Positions 25,101-40,100 of a stretch of 64,000 nucleotides of DNA are shown here, piece by piece. The notes beneath the pieces were generated by a model. That model did no database searches and was not told the origin of the DNA. It saw only the letters and a list, made by a program, of their open reading frames with translations. Source of the DNA: Dirofilaria immitis (taxonomy: Eukaryota > Nematoda > Chromadorea > Rhabditida > Onchocercidae). The position numbers and the translations under genes were made by a program. The stretch spans positions 3,529,501-3,593,500 of the forward strand of contig JAKNDB010000098.1 in NCBI GenBank assembly GCA_024305405.1, in the 5' to 3' direction. Within the stretch, counting starts at the first letter, position 1. Each line of letters opens with the position of its first letter.

Positions 25101-28100
25101 AATAAAATTTGAAAAAAATCATAAAAAGAATGTAAAAAAAAGAAAAAATGACAAATAAAATGTATATTTGGGATTAAGATGGCAATGCTCCTTTTCAAAT
25201 CGAAACATTTCTTGCATATTATATTTTATTTTTTTATTTCATTTTTTATTTCGTCAAAAAAAAGAGAAAAGAGAAGAAGAAGAAGAAGAAGATGAAGATG
25301 AAGAAGGAGGAGGAGGAGGAGGAGGAGGAGGAGGAGGAGGAGGGAGGAGGAGGAGGAGGAGGAGGAGGTGAAGAAAAGAAGAGGGAATTCATCAATCAAA
25401 AAGTAAAATGAATTTTTCGTTTGTCAAAAAATGCTTACTTCAAAAAAAGGAAAAAAAACATCAAATCGTCAACAACAAATTTTTGAACTATACTACTAAC
25501 TTTTCATCTAACGGCTAATCAACAAAAATTTTAACACCCCGACCGATCTTTTCGTTTTTGCAAAAATGTACTACGGAAATTAAATATTTTAACTTTCAAA
25601 ATTGCTATTTTGCTTCTTAATTTTTGTTTGTAGATTAGGTAGCAAAAATGGTGATCATTGATAGTTGAAATTATAAATAAAAGTAAAAGCTTTAGGAAGA
25701 GTGGAAATATATTTCACAAAAAAATGTGACTTAGAAAAAACTTTAATGAAAACTTCAACAAAATTAATTTCCGATAGTCTAGGAAAGGGAAAAAAACTTT
25801 TTAGCATGTTAGATGACTGAATAGGGATAAATTAGAACTGCAAAAGTAGTCTGCTCGTAATTATATAAATAAATCTATATATCATTAGGATGATGACTTA
25901 ACTTAGTATAGCTTAACAGATGATCTGAAATAATATGAATCACATTTCTAGAAATGATTTAGTTACAATTAAAAATCTAAAATCGCTTCAAACTTTTGCA
26001 TTAATATAGAAATAATAGATCATAATAACACTTTTCATAATTTTATAGAAAAGAAAAATTAGCAAGAAAATGATGTATAAGGATAAGGTAATAGAATTAC
26101 GAAAGAAGAAAAATTAAGTACATCACTGAAAATAAGAAAATTAAGTGAAATTAAAATATCATTTTGAGAAGATAATTGTGCTGATCATTTTGTTGAATTA
26201 AATTTCAATCTCGACATCGTAGTAATCAATAAATTGTTGTTTGAGAAATGGAAAAAGTTAAGTGAATAATATGCGTAAGTTATACATTTTGCATAACTAT
26301 TTTATGATCGTATGCTTATTATTCGTAAAAATTTCTTGAAACTTGCATCTATGAAATTATGAATTTACATAATTTTTTTTCAATTATCGCTGATAATTAT
26401 CAATGATAAGATTAATCACTTTAGCATAAGTTCAGAATAAATTACATGTAGATTCATATGACAAATATAAATTATCTCTGATATTTTATGTAAATAAATT
26501 CATTTATGTATAAATTTGAGAAAAAAGTTAATTCTAATTTTATTTTTTCAAATTTTTGCAATAATCTAAATGCGATTACTGTTATATTTTGTCATATTAC
26601 GAAATCTATTTTATTCGTTTTTTTTAAAAATCGATTCATGATCGATTGTTAATAAACGAATGGAAATGAATTGAATGAAGTAATTTCAAATGTTTCATTT
26701 ATTTATTCAAATCACTTATTTTGTAATTTCCCATTCCTCTGCTCTCCTCCTTCTTCTTCTTCCTCATTATTCTCATCTTAATTTTTATAAAATGTTTTTC
26801 CGCAACAAATTTTTTTATCTTCGAAGGAAAAAATGAGAAATTCTAAATCGATTAATTATTTAAGACAATGAAATTAGTCAAATTTTCTCTTCAACATCGA
26901 TAGATCAAAGAATATTATCTAATGATATCGATCACCAGTCAAAATTGTTATTATTCGTAAAAATTATTTATATTTCTCAGAAAAAAGGAATATTCAGGAA
27001 TTTACGGAATTTCAAACTCATAAAAGTGAAAATGATTAATCAAACTAAGACATATATTATCAATGAAATATTTCCAATTGATAATGTCTTTGATCTTTAA
27101 TGTTAATTTATTTTTATTTCTCGAGAATTTTATAAAAGATTTATTGAAATCTTAACTACACGACTCGCTTATTAATTGATATTTTTCTTCTCCTACGTAA
27201 AAGATTTATTAAATAAATAAATTAGTGAAAATTTTGTCCACTTATTAAATTTTCTTTTTTGTTATATTTTAAAATTCTTATTTTTCTCCTCGTTTTTGTG
27301 ATTATAAATTTCCTATTTATGAATAATTGTATATCCAAAAAGCTTTACACTAAATAAGAAAGAAAATGAAATTGAAATTTTACTTTTTTTAGCTACCAAT
27401 TCAGAAATAATTTCCTTTCTCTCTTTGCAATTCAACAAATAGAAATATTTAAATGAAAATTTAATGAGATGGCGAAAAAAAGCTTTTAAGCGAATCAAAG
27501 ATATCATATACGATGACGAATAATAAAGTTTCAATCTTAATTGCATCAACATGAGAAAAAGATGAAATATACAAATCCATGGGGATTACGAAAAGTTTTA
27601 AAACAGACTGAAATTGCGAAATATTTCTGGCCAAGGACAAAAAAGAGCCAAAATGAAGTGAAATATTGAAAATACAATTATATTTCATTTTCTTTTTACT
27701 GAATGTTTATTTATGAAATTTGTGAATTTTTAATTTGTTTATATTAAAATTATTAAATTATATAATAATAAGCAAGTAATTCTATAAAACAAAAATGATT
27801 TAAATGTATACAAATTTTATCATATATCTAATAAATAAATCAATATTTTAAAAATAAATTAAAAGAAATATTATTAGTTAAAACTTGTTATTTACAATAT
27901 TAAATCCAAAAATAACTTTATTAAATGAAAAATTTTGCAATTAAATTTATTTGAAAAAGCTAAAAGAAAAAAATATTTATTTTACACAATATATGAATAA
28001 TAAAAGAATATATATATTAGTATTCATTTAATATATATAATACTAATATTCATTTGATAAAATTATAACTTAGTAGGATGATTACAATGATGACAAGAAC

Positions 28101-31100
28101 GGAATAATAATTCTGATATTAACATAAGCAATGACGACGAAAATATAAATGATTAAAATTATTCATAATGTTTATTGTTTTGTTTAAAAATATCATAAAG
28201 TGTTTCATATTTGTTGGTAAAATTTTAAGATAACAACGATAAAAATTATGAAAAATGTAATGAAAGAATAATTATGTTAATTCTGATATAAACAATGATG
28301 ATAAAAATAAAAGATAAAATCACTGATAATAAAGTGATAATTGTCCTCCTATTTAAAAATTATCGTGAAAAGTAGAAAACAAAACTTCGAAGAAATTTTT
28401 AAGCTATAAATCTATTATGAATGAAAATTCGATTACGGATAATTTTTCAAAAAAACATTTCTTAATATCCAATTTTAATCTGATAATTAGAAAATAATCC
28501 ACACAAGAAAAAAGGAAAATAAACTAAGCCTTGCATGCTTATCCAATAATTAGCAAATAGGACAAGAAAAAACTAGGCTAGCGAATGATGATGAAAATGA
28601 GCCAAATAAATAGGCTTGTGAATTTTAATACGACAACCTTTTTGCTAACTAAATTTGAGAAACATTTATTTCACAAAAGAAAACATTTATCATTGATAAT
28701 AATGATAAGCCAATATGTTATAGATATAATGATTATAGAGAAATTTGAAAAGTTAAAAACTAGTTCCTAAAATATTTTTTCTTCAAATTTTACTTCAATG
28801 CAATTGGTCGGGAAAAAATGACAATTTCTGATAATTATCCTATTTTTACGATATCTATAAGATATAATAGTAATTTTCAATGAAATCACAATTTGCGATT
28901 AATCAAATTTTAGATTTTATTTTTTATGGCATGTAATTAGCGAACAAATGGAATAAATTTTTTATAAAAAAATTATTCATATTTTTCATAAAAATTTCCA
29001 GTAATTTAATTCCTTTTCTTTTTTATTTCAATGAAAAAATAAAATAGAAATGATTAATTACGTGTATGATAAATTATCTACTCTCGCTGATTTAGTTTTA
29101 GAAAAAGTTACTCATCATAATCTTATAAGATATAAGACAAAGGAAATGGTAAATTGAAGTTAAAGAAAGATGCAAGAAAGAAAAAATTACTTTCTTGTAC
29201 AATTTTTTTTTTGAGAAAAGACTTTTAATTAACTAAAACTTAATATCATTGTTGGAAAATAATTAATTTTATTCTCATATGGTGATTAATTCAACTTCTC
29301 GACATGCAAAATTCACCATGAATGTTTCTTTTGCACGTATTTTGCACGTATGAAATTGCAATATTTCATCCATTTCAATCATCTAACATTTGTTTGTTTT
29401 TTTCAGTCTTACATAAAATAAAAATTTTTAATAATAATAATAATTTCTCTCGTAAAAAATAGTCCATCCAATTTATTGATAGTGAAAATTAAATAATTCG
29501 ATATTTCTAAGAGATCGAAGATTATTGAAAATTTCTTATTTACTTATTTTTAATTCCAATTTGATATACAATAAAAAGATGTAACATATATGATAAAAAT
29601 AATCAATTTCACGAAAAAAAAATCAGCAGATTAGTACAAGCAAAGGATGCAAGAACTAAAATAAAAGAAATTTTGTGAAAAATTTTGAATTAACATTAAA
29701 ATAATCTTAAAATAGATTAAGAAGAAATTTCTTAAGAAAAGCTAAATATCAAAATAATTATTTCATATCAAATTTATTCCTGTAAAAATACAAAAATAAA
29801 TAAATTATTTAAATGCCAAAAATTTTGATTGAAATATTAAATCAATACTATAATAAGTAGTCATAATCATCGTTATTAATTATTTATGTTTTAATTCTTT
29901 AAAAACTTTTATGAATATTCCAAAACAAAAAGTAAAGCCGAAAAAAAAAGAGAATATTTAATGGATTCATTTTCATTCTTGAATTAATTTTAAAAAAGAA
30001 ATTAAAAAATAATTTAGAAATTAAAAAGAAATGTTTTAATTAGAATACATATCTGTTGCCTGCTTTCGTCTAATTCTTGAAAAAATAACTTTCAAATTAA
30101 TAGGATAATTTTTTGATGAAAAATCATTAGAATAAAAAGAAACGAATAATTTAAAGCATAAAATGTCGAAGAACAACGAAGGAGTTGCAAAGAAAAATTT
30201 CCGCTTTCGAGAAAAAAATAATTTATATCGAAGAGAACGAAAAATCTACCGTTTGCTGTTTGCTATCGTCAAAGAAGTTTTATTATCCTCAATGCTAAAA
30301 TAAATTTTCTAAGCAAAGCTCTAGATTGAATAATAAATTTATATCTTTTCATCCGGAAAATCGCTACTATATGCAATTTTCATATATTCAAAAGCGAAAA
30401 AAATGATTATAACTGGCTAAGCCAAATATGAGCCTAATAAAAAATGAATTAAAACTTAGCACCAGACATCATGAGCATTATTTCAAAAGTTCCCATCAGA
30501 TATACAATTTCATGAAACAACACGTAAGCTTAATATATAAATACGAGCAAGCTTAATATAAAAAATACAAGCTAAAACTTAGCATCGAACATCTTGAAAA
30601 TTTTTTTTGAAATAAAATAGGCTAATAAAATACGTAAGATAACTATATATAATAGATAATAACGATGTTAGACATTAATACGCTATTTCGCTATTTCGTA
30701 CAAATAAAGTATTTTTACGTTAAATTAGAAAGTAGTTACATACAAACTACAATAATAGTAGTCACAAATTACAGTAATAATAGTTACATACAAATTAGAG
30801 TAATAGCTGTTATATACAAATTGAAGTAACTCTAATAAATAACTAATATTTGGATATTGTAAAATTTTCACGAAAAATGCTTTTTTCCTTTTGTAAATTT
30901 TTCAACAAATTTTCAATATATAAAACGTAAACATATTTATATTAAGAAAAATTGTATAAAAATTTTCGATTTTATAAAAAAATTAATAAAAAGATTAAAA
31001 GGAAAATTTTTCATGCATTGATAAAATATTTGAGAGAAAGAGAGAAAAAACAAATTTTCAAAATAATCCCACACTTGTCCTATGAACTTAAACTTCTTTT

Positions 31101-34100
31101 TCCTCTTTCATTGCAAATTCAAGCAATAATAATCTGTAAGTTTTATCGAGAAAATATTTTGAAATAATCTGTGTCATAATTTTTTTCTTTGATTATCAGT
31201 AAGAAGATTTAAAATAATCTCTCACCTTGCTCTATGACTTTAAACTTTTTAGAAAAAAACAAATTTTCCAAAATTAATCTTTCGCCTTGTCCTATGACCT
31301 TAAATTTTTCTTCCTTTCATTATAAATTCAAACAATAACAGTTTGGAAATTTCATCGAGAAATATTTTGAAATAATCTATTATTACAATTTTTTTAAATA
31401 AAATTAATCATCAATAGAAAGATTATTAAATAATTTCAATTTTTGAAATTTATTATATAACATTTGCCTTTTGTAAAATGCATAAATTATTTTATGCAAT
31501 ATAGCAAAATTTTTGACAATTATTATATGAAGATTTAAAAGTAAAATTTCAATCGTTCTTAAGTCTCGAATTCTAATTAAGTAAGTTTAATTTTTAATTA
31601 AATAAGTCTATTTGAAGCATTTTGTTAAAAGTTTTTTATTTTTTACCTAAATCTGTCGATAAATTCCGCCACAGATTTTATCAGTAATCAATTATCCCAA
31701 CGAAAATTTGAAAATTTATTCTATAATTATCTTCAATGTTTTCGATTTTGTTTAAATAGCAAATTTTTTTCCTCCTTTTTCCTTTTTATCCCTTTTTCTT
31801 TATAATTAATGCCACAATTTAATTTTTAATGAATGATATAATAGCTTAATTTAATCCTTGATTTCTAATTTTTAACAATTTTTTTCAACTTATTTTTGCA
31901 TTATCCGATTTTTTATGGTATCCTAAAAAATATGTCATAAAATAGCAATGAAATTCGATCATTTATCATTAATTTGTAAAGTTAGATTAGAAAAATTTGT
32001 TCATTAGTGGAATCACACAGATAATATTTCCTTAGCATAATCTTATTCATAATATTAATTAGCAAAATAAGATAATAAAGCTATCAATTATCATTCATTG
32101 ATAAAGAAAAAAGTTATTCTCTTAATCGAATCATAGATGATAATTTATTAGCATAGACTTATTTATATGGTTTTAGAAAAACAAGATAATGAAGGTATCA
32201 CGTATCGCTAATTGTGGAAAAAGCTAGCCTATTGATAAAATCAAACATTTTATTTCTTAATAAAAATACATTTATAAGATGATAACAAAATGAAACAATT
32301 AGGATAGAGATAATTATTACATAAATTTAAAAAACAAGAAACAAAATTATAAATCTACTCAAGTGCAAAACTATATTATAAATAAAATGAAGTGATTTAG
32401 GAAGAGGAAAGAGAGAGAGAAAAAGAAAGAGAAGTGAGGAATTTGTGACCTTGAAAAATAAAAAACAAAGATGAGAAGTTTTTGTGCGAGAAGAGTTTGA
32501 CAAAAAAAAGTTTTGATATGTAGTAGGATAAGAAATGGAGCTGAGCATTAATACTGTTTAGAAGAAAAATCAACTATTGTCTGATATAAAATACAATCAT
32601 AGAAACCATTTGAAGTGTATTAGCAAAACAAATTACGAATTCAGGAACAATAACAGAATCCATCCAGGATTAGGATTAAAAATATGCTATTCGGGAATCC
32701 GAGAAATTTACTCTAAAAATGCCATAATTCTGTTTTACAGATTGAAAAATTCTGTTCCAAAATTTCAAATTACTACTTCATTCTACTCCTTTTGAAATAA
32801 ATAAAAGATATCAACAATCGCAACAAGAATTCATGAATTATAACAGAATCCATCCGGGATTAGCAAGTAAAATGATGCTACTTGAGAATCGAAAAATTTG
32901 TCCTAAATGTGTGTTACCCATGTTGAAAGATGAGATCACTACTCATCCTCTGCTTTTTCGAAAACAAAATTCTGTCTTACTTTTTCAAAAAATTCTTAAA
33001 AGAACAAATTAATTGTGGCTACTAAATGTGAAATGAGCTAATGAGTGTAAAAATAATGAGAGTAGTAATTGGCTAATTAACCAGATATTATATATTAGTT
33101 TGAATAATAAGCTTAAAATAATTATTACTAAGACTTAATAATGAATGGTAATGTTCAAATTTTAAACGGAATAATTGGTTGAATTAAAAAAAAATCGAAA
33201 TGCCGAAAAATTGTCGTTTTAGTGAATCAAAAAATGCATAAATGATTTTTTTTTCATAATTCCAATTTTTTTCTAAATCTAAAAATTAACATATGTTCGG
33301 GAATTTGTTTTCTTTAAAAATTATAGGATAAATCAAAACTGAAGTTAAAATTTTGAAAAGAATTAAGGAAATGCTAAATATGAGAAATAATTTGATTTCG
33401 TAATAACGATAGTTAAGGAAAGTCTAAAATAAGATAGAAGTTTTGTTTTCAAAATAAACTCCAACCTTTAACCTTCATTTTTAAATCAATTTATATGCAT
33501 TCTTTCTTTTGCATCTTCAATTATTCAAAATTTTTGAGAAATAAAAATTTGAAAAATTCACCACAAAAAAAGCTAAAATTTTGAAAAGAATTGAAGAAAT
33601 GGTAAGTAAATATGTGAAGTAATTTAATATCGAAGTATTTTTGAAATAGCAATTGCTAAGCAAATTTCAAAATATAAGTTTTGTTTTCGAAGCAAACTTT
33701 AACTTGTCATATTTCAATCAATTTATAATTCTTTTCATAGTTTTTCTTTTGCTTCAAATTATTTCAAAGTTTTTCGGAAATTATTTAACTCAGCTTATAT
33801 TTATTAATATACTTACCGCAATTATAAATATTAATAAATGTAAAATTATTAAAAAATTAAAGATTAATATTATGAACGTTTTCAAGGATAGTAAAAAAAA
33901 ATCAAATATTAACCATTTTTGAATTCACCAACGAATTTTTCCACGAATGTAAACTATCATCGCTAATTTTTCGAATTGCTTTGCAATCATTAATATCAAT
34001 ATCTACGGATTGTTGAGTTCGACTTCGCCCAAATCGTGTCATTCCTTTACGTACTGAAAATAATGCAAATGTAAAACTAATATTAAAAAAAATATCATTA

Positions 34101-37100
34101 ATTATCGAAATCAATCTCATGGTTTAATTAAATTCAAATTTTTTAACAGTCAATGTATTAATAATGTCCAAAAATTATCAAATTAATTAAAAATAACTAA
34201 TGGAAATGATAGATGTCAAAGGTCAAAACAGAAAACAAATTAAGCTTAAATGATATAAATATGTTACAACATTGTTATGGCAGGATAATTATCATTCATA
34301 GAAAATTCAACGATAAAATTTGAAGATTTTACAATTTTGACTATAAACAATTTCATTAACTGAACAACAATTAGCAATAAAGATTTTATCAAATTTTTCG
34401 AGACAACAAATGATTCAAATCAAATGTAATAGTTAGTTATCCGTTGATAATACTATCACTATATCACCTGTTAAATTCTTTGTTAAAAATATTTATTTCA
34501 TTCATTTCTCGATCAATTCTTTTTCTTTGTTTTCAATTTTCAACGCATAAACAATGAAATATTAATGAAAATTCAAAAAAATTCTTCCTAAAAATTATTC
34601 ACATATTTTTTTCATATACTTTTGATAAAATATGATACAGTAAACATTCTGATAAAATAGAAATTTTATCACACTGATAATTTATTTAGCTTAGAAAAAA
34701 GAAACAAAAATAACAATTTAATTGCCAATAATATCTAGTTATTTCAGTTTGAAATGAAAAAGAAAATTTTACATTTCATTCGAGAAAAGAATGAAGTAAT
34801 ACGAATGAATGATAAAATCATAGTGATAATGATAAGAGAAGAATGAATGATGAGAAGAAAATTCTATCTAATTGATACTTTTTTTATTATTATTTTTACC
34901 TATCCACCTAATGATTAATTTAAACCTCTATAAGGCCTTCATTATGTGCTAAAAATCTCGACCAATTTATGCCTTATGTAAAGCTTGTATTATATTATCA
35001 AAAATATCAATCTTATGATCAATCTATGTCTTATTATAGAACTGTCTATCATATAGAGCGTATTTTGCATGGTCTAAGTTATCTATCGATTGATCAATTT
35101 ACAGCACCTATATTACGTGGTTTACGTGGTATATTGCATGATTATGTGATTAGCCCCTGAAATTTATATCCAAATTTCATTCCCTTAACATTTTTAAATC
35201 ATTAATATCGCAAACTCCTAGATCAATCAAAATAATCATTATATTTAATTCCTGCTAATATAATAAAAAATGTTTAAAAGTACTGAATATTTCTGACAAT
35301 GCTTAATAATCAAATTATAAAATAGTCGAAAGGATTATTAATCAAATTATAAATTAATTATGGGAAAGTCTAGAAAGAGAGAGAAACAAAGAAAGAGAGA
35401 GAGAGAATTTATTGCTAAGTTTTAAACAAAATACTGAAATAGTTTGAAATAAGAAATGAGAAAAAAAAACTAAATTTCAACAAGTTTAAACTTTACTGTA
35501 AAATTTTTCCAAATTTAAATTATTTTTGATTAGATTAAAAAGAAATTTTCGCTTTGACGAATTAAAATTTTCGTAAACTTAAAAGTTCACTTTTATTATT
35601 TCAAATTAAGTATTATCAAAGAGATGTTAAACTATTTGCTCGATTATGTAAACAAATTCTATAAACTTCAAAAATACATTAATGTAACAAATCTCGAAAT
35701 CATTAATTGACAGATAATATGCGATAACTGCCGTTAAAATACATAGAAATTTCTAGCACTTTCGCTTACTAACAACATAATTTACGTGAAATTTCTAAGC
35801 CTTACACTGATTAAGAATAATCTGCGCGAAATTTCCACGACATAAACTCATTAAATATTATCATTTGATATTTCCGTTACGTTGCATTAACGATGAGAAA
35901 AGAATTTACGGTCCTTAATAAATTTCAATGATTGATTTAAACATAAATATATTTTAGAATTGAATTTAAAAAAAAAAATGAAAGAATCGCATTTTCTCTA
36001 AATATATCTTTGGCATTTCTTTCTTTTTTTTAAAAGCAAAACTTCAATGATCAAAATAAAAAAAAAATAAGCATTCAAGGTTATAAATAAAAATTAATTA
36101 TGAATATAAATTTTTGATAGGAATTTTTTCATCAATCCATTTCATCGATCCATTTCATCAACCCATTTCATTAATCCATTCTTTTTTTGCACCTATCATA
36201 TTAGTCAATTCATTCTTTAAATTACACGTAAACTTTCATTTGTCACGAATTTCATTTTTTTTTCATTCTTCCCTTTTTTTGTTACTTTTAACACACTGAT
36301 AAAATCATTTCATATCAAATTAATGAATGGATCTGATAAAATATTTGAAAAAGCGCTCGAGAAATAATAAAAAAGAGAAAAAACTTTTTAAAAATTTTTA
36401 ACAATTGAGATAGAAATATTAATTTGAGATTGATTATCACGGAATAGGTGCAATTTAAATCCGCTTAATAGGAATTTAATGAGAGGATAAGTCTGTTGCA
36501 AACAACCATGATAATCCATCCATCCACCCATTCCAATTCGTAAAATATATATCGCTATTGCTTCGGATTAGAAAGCTCATAAGTTTGATAGCATTTCAGG
36601 ATTTGGCTCATTCATTGGATTAAAGCTGAACTCCTAGGCTAATATTGCAAATTTTGCTTAATTTAGCATGCACAATATAATTTATAGCAATGTTTTTTTG
36701 GCTTGTTTTCAAATCATTTATCATAAAGACAAATGCGAATAAATGATAGGCATTGATGATTAGAAAGTTTTATCAAGAATAATAGTTTAGTTACAAAAAA
36801 GAAAAAACAAATTTAAGTAAAAATAATTTCAAGCAAAACTTTGATGAATAAAAAAGAAATTTAGTAAATAAATTATCATTCCTTATCAAATACAAAATTT
36901 TCGCCATTTTTCTAAATTTTATCATTCAGTCAAATTAATTCATTCTGATAAGCAATTTTTGAGAGAGAGAGAGTATTTGATTTGCTGTTATTGAATATAA
37001 TAAAAAGTATTGGAATAGAATAGTTTATTAAAATAATTTTTAAATTTCAACCTCTTTTTTTTAATTTAAAAATCAAACTTTCATTTTTGCAGTACTAAAA

Positions 37101-40100
37101 AACGAAAAAGTTTCATCTTATCCTATCTTTCTTATTTCTATGATATTTTTATCAATCCGATAATTCAAGCTAATTTTCTTTTACGTAATAATATAGATCA
37201 ACGTAATGGAATATTTAATTAGCGAAAAGAAAATTTTAATTTAAAATTTTTAATCAAACAGTTTGAAAATTTGATGAAAAACATTTCAACTCTGATAAGA
37301 GAATAATATTAAAATTAGGCCTATAAAAATTTATTAATTTACGAAATTATCTATGATACAAACAAAAAAGAAAAGTAGAATGTTAAATTTAATAAGAATT
37401 AAAATTTTTAATTCAAATTATACAATTATTCAATTAATAAAAATGCAAAATATTACTATTCAACAATACTTTTGAAAATTTTATTTCAGCAATAAAAATA
37501 AAAAAATTAAATTTCAACAATAATTTTAGAAATGAAACAAAAAAAGTTTCCCTACGATAAATAAATAGAAATTGAAACTTAATGTATGAAATTTTTGAAA
37601 CCGAAAAAAAAATTTTTAAAACTAAAAAAACGAAAGAAAGAAAGAAAGTTATTTGATAATAAGGAAATCGAATTTTTATCATTTCCAATTGTCTAAATTT
37701 AATGCCAAAAAAAGAGGAAAGGAATATTAATTAATAAATTAAAAAGATAAAATAAAAAGTACAGTATTTTGTTGTATAATTGTTGAAAATAATAGTTTAT
37801 CGAAAAAAAATCGAACTAATAAAAAGACATTTGGAAATATCATTAAAAAGATGAAACTGAATACTAATAATGAAGAGGGAATTGGAAAAGTTGATTTGAT
37901 GAGGCGGAAGGCAATTTTCTCCATTCAATCTCGAGAATGTGTAATAATATATTATATCGAATGTTGGAATATCTATTCTGTTGGAATATATATATATATA
38001 CATATATTATTAAGCTATTATAATATCTATTTCAAACAACATCCGGTTATTAAATATTATAATAAAAAAAAAAAAAATTTTTTTTTGCATGAAATGACCT
38101 TCGAGAATAATTGACAAAATTTACTATCTTTCAAAAAGAAAAAATTTTGAAATTTCAAATAAAAAGAAAAAACGAAGAATTATTAGACAAATTTTTAGTA
38201 AGTTTATTCTATAAATTCAATAGCATAATTTAGTAATTATAATAATTGTATTATCAATTTTTCAAGGTTAAAAAAAGTTATGCAAATCTTTTGTTGATTT
38301 ATTTATTACGAAGGAAAAAAGTTCATCTTAAGTAATTGTTTACTATAATCATGAAAGATTATTTTTAAACGTCAAAAGTTAAAGGCTAGGTTTGCAGCAT
38401 TTACCGGATCAATTTATGAAGGTAAAAAAGTTACAAATCTTTTGTTGATTTATTTATTACGAAGGAAAAAAGTTCATCTTAAGTAATTGTTTACTATAAT
38501 CATGAAAGATTATTTTTAAACGTCAAAAGTTAAAGGTTAGGTTTGTAACATTTGTTGAATCAATTTTTCAACGTTAAAAAAATATGCAAATCTTTTGCTG
38601 ATTTATTTATCACCAAAAAAAGTTTATCTTAAATAATTTTTTTCAGTGTATTGTGGAAATAAAACTCGGTGAAATTTTTCAATGTCAAAGGTTAAAGGTT
38701 ATCAAATTGTCAGCATATAGATTAAAAGTTTCATTCTTTTATTGTTTTTTAAATTAAAATATGGCATAAAAAAATTACCACGTGCAACGATTCGTTGACC
38801 GCTAAGAAAATTAGCATCACAATTGTCCGGGAGTGGGGTACGAGAATTTTCTACGAAAAATAATACGGTCGATGGTATTAAGCCGCGTTGACGTAAACGT
38901 TGATCTAAGCAATCACGTAATCTTTGTCCTGGATACGGTTGTATTTTTCGGGAATTCCAATTGCACGTCCTAGAAAAATAAAATCAAAAAAATTGCAAGC
39001 AATAATGAAAGAATGAATATTTAATAAAAATTTGTGACAATATGACGTAAATTATTTGCGTGTGTTAATTCAGTACAAATAATTCAGTACTACTTATGTA
39101 CGGTAATTCAGTATAAATGATGCAATACTACTTACGTTCAGTATTGATAATGCAGTACTACTTACGCATGATAATACAGTATAAATAAAGCGATACTACT
39201 TACGTATGTAATTCAGTATAGATAATGCAGCACTATTTACGCGTGATAATTCAGTATAAATAATGTAGTACTACTTACGTGTCGCGATTCAAGATATATA
39301 TGATGCAATACTTAAGTTATGGCAAAAATTTAGTTTCATAGAAATTTGAGACATTATGACGTGATTTACTTAGGTACAGTAATTCAGTACAAATGATGTA
39401 ATATTATTACATATCACATATTAATATTATGTACAGTATATTAACGTGCAGTTATTACATACTACTTACGTACAGTAATTTAGTAAAATGATATAATACT
39501 TATATATGAAAATTCGATGGCTTTTAAAAATTCATTTTAATAATCAACTGACAAATTTACTGCCAACCAAATATCATTTTTGAATGTAAATAATTATATT
39601 TCTCGTTGAATTAATTATCAGTAATTTCGCAACTTCTATTGATTGCAACAATTGATAAAGGATAGAGCAATTATTAACAAATTAATCGGAAATTCGCAAA
39701 ACCTGTTCCAAATAGGAATCCTTTAATAGAAATATTTTAATAAGAATTCTTCAAAATGTTTTATTATTCAAGTTTACACAAATCATATATCAGCAATGAA
39801 TAAAAATATTATTTTATCTATTTAGATATATAAATATATCAGATATCGAATTTAAATTATCAAATTTGTTGACTATTGATTACTCCTTCTATTGATTACT
39901 TGAATATAGATAAAAACGAACATTCAAATATCAGATATCGAACTTGAATTATCAAATTTTTTACTCCTTTTATTGATTACTTGAATAGATAAAAATGAAT
40001 ACTCAATTTATACTTTTAAATATTTTTGTTAAAATATTTTTTAAATAAAAAGAATTCTTTTTAATTAATTGATTATGAATTTAATAAATTTTTTATCAGA

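Larger units (their letters stand above)
18440..33928 (-). other. RhoGEF intron 4, 15.5 kb
   Basis: Very AT-rich. It contains degenerate repeats at 22080-22350, a purine microsatellite at 25257-25381, and two- or three-copy duplications at 30715-30835, 31049-31395, 32630-32930 and 33352-33782. No exon, RNA gene or transposon coding region was recognised. A conserved short exon could be hidden, but the flanking exons join in phase without one. Confidence 0.65.
34054..38778 (-). other. RhoGEF intron 3, 4.7 kb
   Basis: AT-rich intron with a four-copy CATTTCAT(C)AATC repeat near 36127-36180, GAGA runs, and a three-copy array at 38251-38702. A 63-codon + strand frame at 34969-35160 is of higher complexity than most but was not recognised. 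Confidence 0.6.

Noticed and set aside
25168..25371. Open frame with Glu, Gly and Arg runs
   Set aside because: It is a by-product of the GAA/GGA microsatellite in an intron on the opposite strand of the gene.
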